From Candidatus Nitrosotenuis cloacae (GTDB lineage: Archaea > Thermoproteota > Nitrososphaeria > Nitrososphaerales > Nitrosopumilaceae), in the NCBI RefSeq assembly GCF_000955905.1, contig NZ_CP011097.1, positions 445,957 through 509,956 of the forward strand: a stretch of DNA of 64,000 bases, in the 5' to 3' direction. The translations under genes were made by a program, and so were the position numbers. Below the pieces are notes generated by a model that saw nothing but the letters and a program-made list of their open reading frames with translations, made no database searches and had not been told where the DNA came from. Position 1 is the first letter of the stretch, and each line of letters opens with the position of its first letter. Of this stretch, positions 1 to 8,117 are shown in pieces.

Positions 1-1144
1 CATCCAACAGTAGGATTGCTTCTTTTAGCTCCGCTCGTTGTGTTTCTGCTGCAAAGTTTACAATAAATGAAAATGTCCACTTGAATCCCTCTGCACGTCT
101 GCTCAAGAGTCCAGTGTTGGTTACTGTTCCATCTCGGTGCACATCAGAAATTACTACACTCATTATGTTTCCAGGATTATATCTCAAGTCCACATGGATT
201 GGGTCACCCTTCCACGCTGGATTTAGTCTGTCGGTGAGTCGTCTGCTTGCGCTGTTTAGCAGCTTGATTAGTTTTGGTGGACTGTTTTTGTATTCTTCTA
301 GCTTCTCAGTGTCAAGTTCTGCCAGATAAAACAAATTTCTGACAGTCTCTGCTTTGTCAAACTCTTCATAGTCTATGCCTTCTGGTCGCTGCACCTCCTT
401 GAGGTATTCATCCAGATTGATGTTGCCATAGATCTTTTTGTAATCGGAAAAGTACACAAATCTTGGATGCAAGTGCTCCAAGATGAAATTCTCAAGCGCT
501 GTCTTTTCTGTTGCTCCAACTAACAGCTCATCGTATGTCTTCTCTCGCTCTTGGTAGAATCTTGCCCACTCTGCCAAAATATGGTGCTCATCTGATGCAA
601 GCATGTTCAGTGAATTATTAAAGACTGTCATCTCGCTGAGGAACTCGTCTTTACTTTTTGGTGGCGGCCCCTCAAAGAACTTGGTGTCAAACTGGATTCG
701 AATGTGGTTTGGAACCGTAGAGACAAAGTTTAGGATCTTTTCAGCATAATTCTCCCAAGAGTTTAGCGCCCTGTCCTTTTCCTCGCTTAGCTTTACTGAA
801 CCAAAGTCATATTGGACTTGGACATACTTGTTTGATCTAAAAATTCGTACATTGTTAATTTCCGGTAAATGCGGGAATCTCTCCTTTATTATCTTGGTTT
901 CCTTTGGAGTTAGCTGAAAATCGCCCTCGACTAGGGTTACTTCTGATTTTAGCTCCTCGGTCATCTCATCACACAAGTCAAGCTCTGAGACCCGCTCTTC
1001 CTTGTTTAGAAGGGTTAGCGCTTGCAGTATGGTGGTCTTGCCGCTCTCGTTTCTTCCAACAAATGCAGCTAGGTCTCCAACTTTGATTTCGCCAGAATCA
1101 TGAATGCATCGATATGCACGCACTCGGAATTTTCTTAATCGCAT
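1..1144 (-). CDS. AAA/ABC-type ATPase, RecF/OLD-like (3' end outside window)
   Basis: The gene runs off the left edge. The ATG at 1144 gives a protein starting MRLRKFRVRAYRC, with a Walker A motif GRNESGKT at residues 30-37. This is the usual N-terminus of RecF/SMC/OLD-like ATPases that bind DNA or nucleic-acid ends. The middle is charged and probably helical. The last visible residues are LLLD and the next codon starts with G, so the window cuts inside a likely Walker B (LLLDE). The ABC signature, Walker B Glu and any C-terminal Toprim domain lie outside, so OLD nuclease, RecF-like and AAA_15/AAA_21 proteins cannot be separated. It is divergent from the next gene, and no partner gene is visible. 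Confidence 0.8.
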   Translation of the reverse strand, partial: MRLRKFRVRAYRCIHDSGEIKVGDLAAFVGRNESGKTTILQALTLLNKEERVSELDLCDEMTEELKSEVTLVEGDFQLTPKETKIIKERFPHLPEINNVRIFRSNKYVQVQYDFGSVKLSEEKDRALNSWENYAEKILNFVSTVPNHIRIQFDTKFFEGPPPKSKDEFLSEMTVFNNSLNMLASDEHHILAEWARFYQEREKTYDELLVGATEKTALENFILEHLHPRFVYFSDYKKIYGNINLDEYLKEVQRPEGIDYEEFDKAETVRNLFYLAELDTEKLEEYKNSPPKLIKLLNSASRRLTDRLNPAWKGDPIHVDLRYNPGNIMSVVISDVHRDGTVTNTGLLSRRAEGFKWTFSFIVNFAAETQRAELKEAILLLD

Positions 1145-1211
1145 CTAGCGCCCATTTGGGTGGCAACGATTTAACTTATTCGACATTGTCATACGCACAG
1201 ATTTTGCTATA

Positions 1212-1221
1212 GATATAAAAA
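1212..1221 (+). promoter_or_regulatory. TATA box of the exported protein gene at 1245
   Basis: GATATAAAAA lies about 29 bases before the ATG at 1245. That is the spacing of a leaderless archaeal transcript, and it supports this start codon. Confidence 0.5.
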
Positions 1222-1244
1222 CACAAGACGCCAAGAAAAATTAA

Positions 1245-1682
1245 ATGGCATCAAAAGGCATTGCACTTTTTGTAATTCCAATAATCTTCTCGTTTGTATA
1301 TGGTGGATTGGTTCTTGGCTCTGCAATGCAAGGACCTAGAGTAGATTCCATGACAACACACCAGTCCAGCACACTGGAGATTTTAGATCTGCAAGGATCA
1401 TATGCAAGTGGTGAGCGAGTCGGCGTTCAGATATCCGTTAGTGATGCATCATATGATTGCGGTGATCTGTACATTACGGTGTATGATGTTGCCGGAGGAG
1501 CAAAAAAGGCAGTCAAACAAGGTGCATTCTTTGATCAATGTTATGGAACATCTGGGACATTACCAATCTCTGAAAAATTTTCAGAAAACTTTGATGCAGG
1601 ACAATACTCACTAGAGGCACAATTATTTGATAAAACCGGGGACAAGTTTTTGAGTGCGACTCAGAAATTTAGTGTCCAATAA
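1245..1682 (+). CDS. Small exported or membrane-anchored protein of unknown function
   Basis: A 145-residue protein. Residues 5-27 form one hydrophobic stretch (GIALFVIPIIFSFVYGG), a signal peptide or N-terminal anchor. The rest looks like a beta-rich extracellular domain with two cysteines (near residues 67 and 87) that could form a disulfide. Its pattern (an LDLQG start, then alternating strands with conserved Gly and Tyr) resembles an Ig-like or C2-like sandwich, but I cannot name the family. It has its own TATA box, and TFE-beta follows 46 bases after the stop. Small one-domain exported proteins of this kind are common in Nitrososphaerota. Function is unknown. Confidence 0.75.
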   Translation: MASKGIALFVIPIIFSFVYGGLVLGSAMQGPRVDSMTTHQSSTLEILDLQGSYASGERVGVQISVSDASYDCGDLYITVYDVAGGAKKAVKQGAFFDQCYGTSGTLPISEKFSENFDAGQYSLEAQLFDKTGDKFLSATQKFSVQ

Positions 1683-1728
1683 TGCGATGTTATATATTGC
1701 AAACATAGTAAAACACACGTGATTTATC

Positions 1729-2394
1729 ATGGCAAAAAAAGCTGCTGAAAAAGATTCTAAAAAAGACAAGAAAAAAGAAGACAAAAAGGCAGCAAAGGAA
1801 AAGCCAACCAAAGCAGACAAAAAGACACCCAAAGTCGACAAAAAGCCAACCAAAGCAGACAAGAAAGCAAGCAAAGAAGACAAGGCAAAGGAAAAAGCCG
1901 ACAAAAAGGCAGCAGCAAAGGAAGAAAAAAGGAAAAAGAAGGAAGAGGAATCAGAAAGAACACTAGAAGAACAATTAGAAGAAGAACTAACCGATGAGGA
2001 AATCGAAAACTTTCAAATAGAAAAAGTCGACATGGAAAAGCTCACCAACCGTGTGTGCCTATTTTTGGCAAACTATGAGGATGGAATTGTGCAAAGTGAG
2101 CTTTGGAAGAAATTCAAGCTCACAAGCCGAGATGGTTCCAGACTGGCGCTAAAGCTGGAAAGAATGGGAATCATCATGCGTGAAAAGATTCTTGAAAACA
2201 AGAGATGGACATATGTTCTAAAAATCAAAAAGACCCCAGTTAGCACCGATTCAATTGAGAATGCACCATGTCTTGTGTGTCCAGTTGAGCAAAAGTGCTC
2301 ACTTGATGGCGAGGTCAGCCCAAGGACATGTCAGTGGATTGAAGAGTGGACAATCAATGAGCTCTCAAAGCCAAAGAAAAAGAAAGAACAATGA
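1729..2394 (+). CDS. Transcription factor E beta (TFE-beta/RPC39-like)
   Basis: A 221-residue protein. Residues 1-75 are almost entirely Lys, Ala, Glu and Asp. A winged-helix domain spans about 100-165 (TNRVCLFLANYEDGI..., RLALKLERMGI). The C-terminal motif has Cys at 181, 184, 190 and 201. This matches archaeal TFE-beta, the homologue of the Pol III subunit RPC39/RPC34, whose C-terminal Fe-S cluster module binds TFE-alpha and helps open the promoter. The Lys-rich N-terminal extension is not part of the core fold and may bind nucleic acid nonspecifically. The stop overlaps the next start by four bases (ATGA), so it is cotranscribed with the FtsJ-like methyltransferase gene. Confidence 0.85.
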   Translation: MAKKAAEKDSKKDKKKEDKKAAKEKPTKADKKTPKVDKKPTKADKKASKEDKAKEKADKKAAAKEEKRKKKEEESERTLEEQLEEELTDEEIENFQIEKVDMEKLTNRVCLFLANYEDGIVQSELWKKFKLTSRDGSRLALKLERMGIIMREKILENKRWTYVLKIKKTPVSTDSIENAPCLVCPVEQKCSLDGEVSPRTCQWIEEWTINELSKPKKKKEQ

Positions 2395-2987
2395 AGCCAC
2401 TAGATGCACAGCGTGATCATTACCGAAAACTTGCAAAAGAGCAAGGATATCGAAGTCGTGCCACTTACAAATTATTAGAACTAAACAATTCTTATCGAAT
2501 AATTGGACCTGGATTCAACGTGGTGGACTTGGGGTGTGCACCGGGGGGCTGGATGCAGGCCGCAGTCAAGCTTGCGGGAAACAAGGGCAAGGTAATTGGA
2601 GTTGATACATCATACATGGATGACGTGGAAGGGGCTCGCTTTATCAAAGGAAGCGTAGAGGACGAGTCTGTAATAGATGAAATAATAGAGTATCTTGGCG
2701 GGCGTGCAAATGCCGTAATTTGTGATATATCGCCGCAAATCACCGGACACTGGTCAATGGATCATGCAAAACAAATCTCACTGAACTATTCATGCTCTAA
2801 AATAATGGACAGAATCTTGGCAACAAAAGGAAATGCACTCTTCAAAGTATTTGATGGTGAATATTCCATGGAGTTTCGTGACTATCTAAAAAAGAAATTT
2901 GCCAAGGTTCATCTGAAAAAGCCAAATGCAAGCAGAAAGCCAAGCAGCGAGCTGTATTTTGTCTGCCTAGGATATGGGCTGAGCTGA
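2391..2987 (+). CDS. rlmE: 23S rRNA 2'-O-methyltransferase RlmE/FtsJ
   Basis: A 198-residue FtsJ-family SAM methyltransferase that 2'-O-methylates rRNA (or tRNA) ribose. The start region has the family form SRATYKLLELN with the first catalytic Lys. The SAM-binding motif VVDLGCAPGGWMQ is at about 44-56, the catalytic Asp is in ICDISP near 108, and a second Lys in FKVFDG and a Glu in SELYF complete the K-D-K-E tetrad. Length is normal for the family, with no extra domains. It overlaps TFE-beta by four bases upstream, and its 3' end overlaps the convergent trm1 gene by 21 bases. Confidence 0.92.
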   Translation: MKPLDAQRDHYRKLAKEQGYRSRATYKLLELNNSYRIIGPGFNVVDLGCAPGGWMQAAVKLAGNKGKVIGVDTSYMDDVEGARFIKGSVEDESVIDEIIEYLGGRANAVICDISPQITGHWSMDHAKQISLNYSCSKIMDRILATKGNALFKVFDGEYSMEFRDYLKKKFAKVHLKKPNASRKPSSELYFVCLGYGLS

Positions 2988-4115
2988 AAACAATTCCTTG
3001 ATTTTGTCTATTTTGCAGTCGGTCCTAAATCCAGTTGGATTAAGCGAAGTCGGGCTGGCAGAAAATCCGTTTTGTTGAAGGCGCAAAATTATTTGCTCAA
3101 GCGGGATGGGGGCTGATTTTAGCATCTGTGCTATCTCATCTAATGTGTAATAGCAGGCAGGCATTTCTGATTCTAGTAGGGCCTTGCGGATTGATTTTTC
3201 GCATTTTTTATCAGAATAATCTGGTATGTTTTGGATCATTTGTGCAACAAAGTCCCGCTCAAAGAGACTCCCAATCCACAGTGGTCCTGCAAGCTCGACT
3301 TTGTGTGAGCATAGTGTGCAGTTTTGTATTTGCTCTGGTGTGGTGTGGCGGTTTCCGCAATTTCTACAATGTGCGATATATCCAATGTTGTTTCTAGTGT
3401 CTGGCTTGTTTAGTATTCGAAGATATACTCGATAATAGTGCTGATTTGTCTCTACAAAAATTGGTGTTGCCTCTACATCAAGCCTTGCGGCAACTGCAAT
3501 GGATAGGCCCAAGACCAATCTAATTGATATCTCGTTGCTGTATGTTGTTTTGACTGGAGTGCCGTGATACTTTTTCTTGCATGCATCATTGAATAGTCCA
3601 TGCAATACCTGAAGATCAGTTGCACTGATTGATAATAGTCCTTTGTGGACTGTGGCACGCAATCCGCAGTCAATGTATTTTGCAGGCGAGCCAAACGGAT
3701 CGATATCAACAATTGCGCCACGGCTTCCCTTCTTTGAGAATCCATTAAAGAACTGACAAATATCACTCCTTGATATGATATAGTTGTGCAGTCCGTTTAG
3801 TTCTGCCGAGTTTTTTGATAGCTCCAGTGCGCTTGGGTTTAGATCATTGACAAAGACCTCTGTACCTTTGATTTCATTTGCAACTCGCAGTCCACGGGCG
3901 CCAAGACCTGACAGTCCATCCAAGAATGATTTTTGGCCATCAAAGTTTTTCAAAAATGTCGAATACACTATGATGGAAAAGTCTCGGCTCAGCTTTGCCC
4001 TTGGATTAAAAAACGCAATGTCTCGTGGAGGAACCTTTTGCTCTAGTGCTCCCCTTGGTACTAGGATCTGTGTTTTTCCTTCTGTTATGGTTGTGATTTG
4101 GTCGTTTATCTGCAA
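2967..4115 (-). CDS. trm1: tRNA (guanine(26)-N2)-dimethyltransferase Trm1
   Basis: A 382-residue enzyme that dimethylates G26 at the tRNA D-arm/anticodon-arm junction. The N-terminal PRGALEQKVPPRDIAFFNP is a Trm1 hallmark. The SAM fold includes GLSGLGARGLRVA near residue 70 and the active-site VDIDPFGSP near 137. A zinc site follows (CRNCGNRH then CTLC), and the C-terminus is a winged-helix-like domain. The start is a TTG at 4115; no better in-frame start is seen upstream. It is divergent from RNase HII and convergent, with a 21-base overlap, with rlmE. Confidence 0.93.
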   Translation of the reverse strand: MQINDQITTITEGKTQILVPRGALEQKVPPRDIAFFNPRAKLSRDFSIIVYSTFLKNFDGQKSFLDGLSGLGARGLRVANEIKGTEVFVNDLNPSALELSKNSAELNGLHNYIISRSDICQFFNGFSKKGSRGAIVDIDPFGSPAKYIDCGLRATVHKGLLSISATDLQVLHGLFNDACKKKYHGTPVKTTYSNEISIRLVLGLSIAVAARLDVEATPIFVETNQHYYRVYLRILNKPDTRNNIGYIAHCRNCGNRHTTPEQIQNCTLCSHKVELAGPLWIGSLFERDFVAQMIQNIPDYSDKKCEKSIRKALLESEMPACYYTLDEIAQMLKSAPIPLEQIILRLQQNGFSASPTSLNPTGFRTDCKIDKIKELFSAQPIS

Positions 4116-4174
4116 TTGATCGCAAGTCTTTACTTCTAAAATGGTTTAATACGTTATTTGCTAGAGTCAGACTC

Positions 4175-4801
4175 GTGCTTGTTTGTGGTGTAGATGAAGC
4201 CGGACGTGGCTCTATGCTTGGGCCACTAGTTGTTGCTGCCATAACAATAGACAAATCAAAAATCGAGACCCTATCCAAAATAGGCGTCAAGGACTCGAAG
4301 AAACTATCTGCCAAGGCGCGAGAATCACTATACAAGCAAATCATCAAACTAGTAGATGATTATGCCGTGTCCAAGGCAACCCCAAAGCAAATCGACTATG
4401 CTGTAGCTGGACACGATCTGAATAATCTGGAGGCGCAACACATGGCAAAGGTGATAAAAAAACTCCAGCCCTCAGTATCATACGTTGATTCATGCGATGT
4501 GAATGCAGCTAGGTTTGGAAAAGAAATTGCTAGACTATCAAAGACTGGAAAAATAAAATCATACCATCATGCAGATGCAAAATTTGTTGTAGTGTCTGCA
4601 GCATCCATAATTGCCAAGGTTACTAGGGACCGAGCAATATCAAAACTGGCAAAGAATCATCCGGTGGGAAGTGGATATCCCTCTGATCCAAAAACAGTCC
4701 AGTTCGTCAAAAACTGGTTTTCAAAAAATCATACCGTGCCGGACTATGTGCGCAAAAGCTGGGCGCCAGTCAAATTAATTGCGAGTCAGCCTTTGGCGTG
4801 A
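4175..4801 (+). CDS. rnhB: Ribonuclease HII
   Basis: A 208-residue RNase H2 that nicks RNA in RNA-DNA hybrids and removes misincorporated ribonucleotides. The N-terminal GVDEAGRGSMLGPLVVAA holds the first metal-binding Asp-Glu pair. A second acidic site is in VSYVDSCDVN, and AKFVVVSAASIIAKVTRD with GSGYPSD completes the archaeal RnhB pattern. The start is the GTG at 4175, supported by a TATA-like TTTAATAC about 28 bases upstream. It is divergent from trm1, and its 3' end overlaps the convergent fibrillarin gene by 16 bases. Confidence 0.94.
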   Translation: MLVCGVDEAGRGSMLGPLVVAAITIDKSKIETLSKIGVKDSKKLSAKARESLYKQIIKLVDDYAVSKATPKQIDYAVAGHDLNNLEAQHMAKVIKKLQPSVSYVDSCDVNAARFGKEIARLSKTGKIKSYHHADAKFVVVSAASIIAKVTRDRAISKLAKNHPVGSGYPSDPKTVQFVKNWFSKNHTVPDYVRKSWAPVKLIASQPLA

Positions 4802-5514
4802 TATTTTGCCACTACCAGGCCGTGGTCTTTGTCATATGGCTCTAGGCCAATACTTTGTATGACAGTAAAGTCATCTTGCAGCTTTTTTGTCTCGCTTTCG
4901 ATTACCTTTCTTGGTGCTTGGGTAACATCGATGCTTCTGGTTTTGATCACCAAAAACAGATAACCACCATCCTTTAGAAACGCCTTGCAGTTTGTTATTG
5001 CAATTTCTGTCTGGTCTGGCTGCGCTATGTCTGAATAAACAACATCAATTTTCCCATACACTGAAAAGTACTGCTTTGGGTGCCTTGCGTCCTGCAAAAT
5101 AGGTATGACGTTTTTTCTAAAATTGGCAACCCTATCTAGGAAATCACGCGCTACTCTGCTTGCATGCTCTACTGCAAAAACTAACCCATCAAAGCCAACA
5201 ATATCAGATATGTGCGATACTGTAGTGCCTGTTGATGCGCCAAGATACAAGACCTTGGTTCCGCGAGTAATTGGGAACACATCTAACCCAATGTATAGAG
5301 CAGCTGCTAGCTTGCTTCTATATGGATCCCAAACTCTGTATTCTATTTTGGCTTTTTTGTAGAGTTTTTCTCCATAAACCTGGTTTCCCTCTACATAATT
5401 TTCAGTAGCTAGTCTTTTTTGGCCATCAAGTTTTAGCCAAAAAATATCAGTATCTTCGCCTTCCAAACTTTTTTCGCTTATTTCCGTCCCCCCCAAATTC
5501 TCTTCGGGGACCAT
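4786..5514 (-). CDS. flpA: Fibrillarin-like 2'-O-methyltransferase
   Basis: The catalytic subunit of box C/D sRNPs, which 2'-O-methylates rRNA and tRNA. Its core begins at FWLKLDGQKRLAT, with RLATENYVEGNQVYGEK, the SAM motif VLYLGASTGTTVSHISD, EHASR, and DIAQPDQ as in archaeal fibrillarins. About 230 residues fit the family. The start is unsure: the ATG at 5514 (used here) overlaps the end of nop5 by 68 bases, while a TTG at 5466 would overlap by 20 bases and begin just before the conserved core. The frame stays open far upstream, to 6042, but that part lies antiphase to the nop5 repeat tail and is not family sequence. It is cotranscribed with nop5, its functional partner. Confidence 0.92.
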   Translation of the reverse strand: MVPEENLGGTEISEKSLEGEDTDIFWLKLDGQKRLATENYVEGNQVYGEKLYKKAKIEYRVWDPYRSKLAAALYIGLDVFPITRGTKVLYLGASTGTTVSHISDIVGFDGLVFAVEHASRVARDFLDRVANFRKNVIPILQDARHPKQYFSVYGKIDVVYSDIAQPDQTEIAITNCKAFLKDGGYLFLVIKTRSIDVTQAPRKVIESETKKLQDDFTVIQSIGLEPYDKDHGLVVAKYHAKG

Positions 5515-7144
5515 CTGAGCTTGATCTAAAACCGTCTCTTGGTCTAGAGTCTCCTCTGGACCTAAAGCCATCACGTGGCCTGTCCTCTCTTGAACGGAAA
5601 CCATCTCGTTGTCCGAATTCTCGCTGTGGTCTATCTTCTCTTGGTCTGAATTCCTCCCTTGGTCTGAAATTATCTCTTGGCCTGTCATCTCTTGATCTAA
5701 AGTCGTCTCTATCCTCTCTTGGTCTAAATCCACCTCTGTCCTCTCTGGACCTAAAGCCATCACGTGGCCTGTCCTCTCTTGAGCGGAAACCATCTCGTTG
5801 TCCGAATTCTCGCTGTGGTCTATCCTCTCTTGATCTAAAACCGTCTCTTGGTTTATCGTCCCTTGGTCTGAAATTATCTCTTGGTCTGTCATCCCTAGAC
5901 CTAAAACTATCCCGCGGTTTATCGTCACGTGATCTAAAACTATCACGAGGCTTTCTGTCTCTTCGTCCAAAGTCTTCTCGTCTTCGCTCCGTTCTTTGTG
6001 GTTGTGCTGGGCGCTCGGATGGCTCTTTGTATTTTTCGCCAATCTCTGCGACTCGCACGTTTAGCTTCTCAAGCAAAGTCGAATTCAGACCTGCGCCATA
6101 CACATCAACTCGTGATGCAATTGCTGCTTTTGCCGCTATTGCTCGAGCCATCTTACCTCGTTGCCATTTTGGTGCAGCGTGAACCGTTGGGTGCTGGAAC
6201 AAGATTCCGTGCTTTGGTGGCTGGGTTCCAGTCTTTAGCGCTCGGAATAGTGCCTTTTCTGCACCCAGTACCTGGATTGTGCTTGCTGGCAGGGTTGCAA
6301 GTTTTTTGATGCTTCCTGCCTTTGCCAAAATTCTTGCACCGACTGCATTTCCTAGGATGGCTGCCAGGTTTGGAGCAATTGTATTCATCTGAGTTTCAAT
6401 GTGATTTACTAGTGCGTTTCTTGTTTTTGTCATGTCTAGGATTTGTTTTGCAATTGATTGGACGATTGCCAGGTTTTCATTGGATATTTCGCCGCCCTTG
6501 CTTTTTTGCTGAATCACAGACAGCATCTGGACTTTAGAGTCTGGAAAGCCAGCATCTTGGTATACTTTGTCTGAGAGGCCTGCCCTGTTTCCTGCCATCA
6601 CGATTTGCGCATAGCCGTTTATGCTGTCAATGATGTTGTCTAATTCTGGAAAGTGCAAACCATACCATTCCCGCAGTCTGGACGATAAACCATTAATCAT
6701 GACATCGATTTCGTCTAGCGCATTTATTGCCTGGATTATGTGCAGGTCTGGGCTCTGTGATATCTCAGTTACTCTTGATGATGATAGTGATAATGCAAAG
6801 TCCCTAAGCTTTGATATTGCGTCTTGGATGTTTTTTGCAAAGCCCGCATCAATTAGGATCTGTGGTTTGTTTGATTGAATTTCATCTAGCTGTTTTTCCT
6901 CCATCATTTGCACGTCTAGGCCTTCTTTTTTGAAGACCTTGAGCAATGGCTCATCATTTAGGAAAAAGCCGGAATTAATTCCTCGCAGATAATCAATTAC
7001 TGAGCCACCCTTGAGATTTCCTGCTCTGGCCTCTACAAATTCTGCTGCTGGATTATCAAAGGCAAAAGATTTGGTAACTGTATTATTTTCAGAAACAACA
7101 ATTCCTAGCTCTGTTACTATAACAAAATACACATGCATTCTCAC
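5447..7144 (-). CDS. nop5: Nop5 (NOP56/58-like) box C/D sRNP scaffold with long Arg/Asp repeat tail
   Basis: A 565-residue core protein of C/D sRNPs that binds fibrillarin through its N-terminus and L7Ae-RNA through the Nop domain. The N-terminal NOP5 domain, a coiled coil (about 120-200) and the Nop domain (about 215-350, with HIETQMNTIAPNLAAI and GTQPPKHGILFQHP) are all clear. Archaeal Nop5 usually ends soon after this. Here about 190 more residues follow, made of short Arg/Asp/Pro/Phe units such as RPRDGFRSRED and ending in KRKKFGRRRY, reminiscent of RGG or RS tails. The start is the GTG at 7144 or the ATG at 7138. It overlaps and precedes fibrillarin. Confidence 0.93.
   Translation of the reverse strand: MRMHVYFVIVTELGIVVSENNTVTKSFAFDNPAAEFVEARAGNLKGGSVIDYLRGINSGFFLNDEPLLKVFKKEGLDVQMMEEKQLDEIQSNKPQILIDAGFAKNIQDAISKLRDFALSLSSSRVTEISQSPDLHIIQAINALDEIDVMINGLSSRLREWYGLHFPELDNIIDSINGYAQIVMAGNRAGLSDKVYQDAGFPDSKVQMLSVIQQKSKGGEISNENLAIVQSIAKQILDMTKTRNALVNHIETQMNTIAPNLAAILGNAVGARILAKAGSIKKLATLPASTIQVLGAEKALFRALKTGTQPPKHGILFQHPTVHAAPKWQRGKMARAIAAKAAIASRVDVYGAGLNSTLLEKLNVRVAEIGEKYKEPSERPAQPQRTERRREDFGRRDRKPRDSFRSRDDKPRDSFRSRDDRPRDNFRPRDDKPRDGFRSREDRPQREFGQRDGFRSREDRPRDGFRSREDRGGFRPREDRDDFRSRDDRPRDNFRPREEFRPREDRPQREFGQRDGFRSREDRPRDGFRSRGDSRPRDGFRSSSDGPRREFGGDGNKRKKFGRRRY
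5480..6000 (-). repeat. Repetitive coding sequence of the nop5 tail
   Basis: The 3' end of nop5 is built from short degenerate units (RPRDxFRxRDD and similar). Inside it, a block of roughly 90 bases near 5546-5640 recurs almost unchanged at 5735-5829. The offset is exactly 189 bases (63 codons), so the tail has grown by in-frame duplication. Because the units share one phase, another reading frame also stays open through this stretch. Confidence 0.85.
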
Positions 7145-7177
7145 ATTCTCGGATTAAAAAAGCTAACACAAATCAAC

Positions 7178-7186
7178 TATTATAAG
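7178..7186 (+). promoter_or_regulatory. TATA box of pyrD
   Basis: TATTATAAG is centred 27 bases before the GTG start of pyrD at 7209. This fits a leaderless message and supports the GTG over later ATGs. Confidence 0.5.
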
Positions 7187-7208
7187 ACAACAAAACCAAC
7201 TCAATCAA

Positions 7209-8117
7209 GTGACGCCTGACCTTTCCGTATCGATTGGACCAATCTCACTTGGCAGGCCTGCGATGCTTGCATCAGGAATTTTGGGAATCTCACTTGAAGT
7301 TTTTGGCAGAATTTATCGAAGCGGTGCAGGCGCCGTAGTATCAAAATCACTGAGCAAAGAACCATGGGATGGCTATCCAAATCCCACCATAGTTGGAATC
7401 AAGGGCGGATATCTAAATGCGGTTGGCCTCTCAAATCCAGGCGCTCCATACTTTGCAAAAATGATCTCGCAAAACAAGGATGTACCAATCATTGTTAGTC
7501 TGGTTGGCTCAATTGAGGACGAGTTTGAATTCATGGTAAAACAATTTGAAAATTCTAATGTAACGGCGTATGAGCTAAACCTTTCATGCCCTCATGTGGA
7601 AAAGGTAGGGCTTGAAGTTGGCGATGACCCAAGACTGGTAACAAAGATTGTTTCTCGAGTAAAGTCCACAACAAAGGCTCCAGTAATAGCAAAGGTAGGA
7701 CTTGGCACCACAAACTATCTTGATACTGTCAAGGCTGCAATCGATGGAGGAGCAGACGCAATCACGGCAATCAATACAATTCGTGCAATGGGAATTGATG
7801 TGGAGACCCAGCGACCCCTACTTAGCCACAAAATAGGCGGACTATCGGGTCCTGCAATAAAGCCCGTCGCGGTGAGATGTGTCTATGAGATTGCATCAAA
7901 ATACAAGATTCCAGTGATTGGCTGTGGTGGTGTGTCAACCTGGGAAGACGCACTAGAGTTTATCTTTGCGGGGGCATCTGCCATCCAAGTGGGCAGTGCA
8001 ATAGGTGATGGATGGATTGATGTGTTTTCTGAAATTAATGATGGCATTGCAAATTACATGAAGAAAAAAGGATTTTCCAACATATCGGAGATGGTAGGAC
8101 TTGCAAAGCGTTTCTAA
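7209..8117 (+). CDS. pyrD: Dihydroorotate dehydrogenase, catalytic subunit (class 1B)
   Basis: A 302-residue FMN enzyme that oxidises dihydroorotate to orotate in pyrimidine synthesis. The TIM-barrel pattern is clear: MLASGILGISLEV, GIKGGYLNAVGLSNPG, YELNLSCPHV with the class 1 catalytic Cys, VIAKVGLG, and the phosphate-binding end VIGCGGVSTWEDALEFI and AIQVGSAI. Class 1B enzymes work with a PyrK flavin/Fe-S partner, and pyrK follows directly with a 17-base overlap. The start is a GTG with a well-placed TATA box. Confidence 0.94.
   Translation: MTPDLSVSIGPISLGRPAMLASGILGISLEVFGRIYRSGAGAVVSKSLSKEPWDGYPNPTIVGIKGGYLNAVGLSNPGAPYFAKMISQNKDVPIIVSLVGSIEDEFEFMVKQFENSNVTAYELNLSCPHVEKVGLEVGDDPRLVTKIVSRVKSTTKAPVIAKVGLGTTNYLDTVKAAIDGGADAITAINTIRAMGIDVETQRPLLSHKIGGLSGPAIKPVAVRCVYEIASKYKIPVIGCGGVSTWEDALEFIFAGASAIQVGSAIGDGWIDVFSEINDGIANYMKKKGFSNISEMVGLAKRF

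Noticed and set aside
81-329. Plus-strand small frames at 81-329 and 904-1086
   Set aside because: They are antisense to the ATPase gene, which has a clear Walker A motif.
5514-6042. N-terminal extension of fibrillarin
   Set aside because: The residues are an out-of-frame reading of the nop5 repeats and match no fibrillarin.
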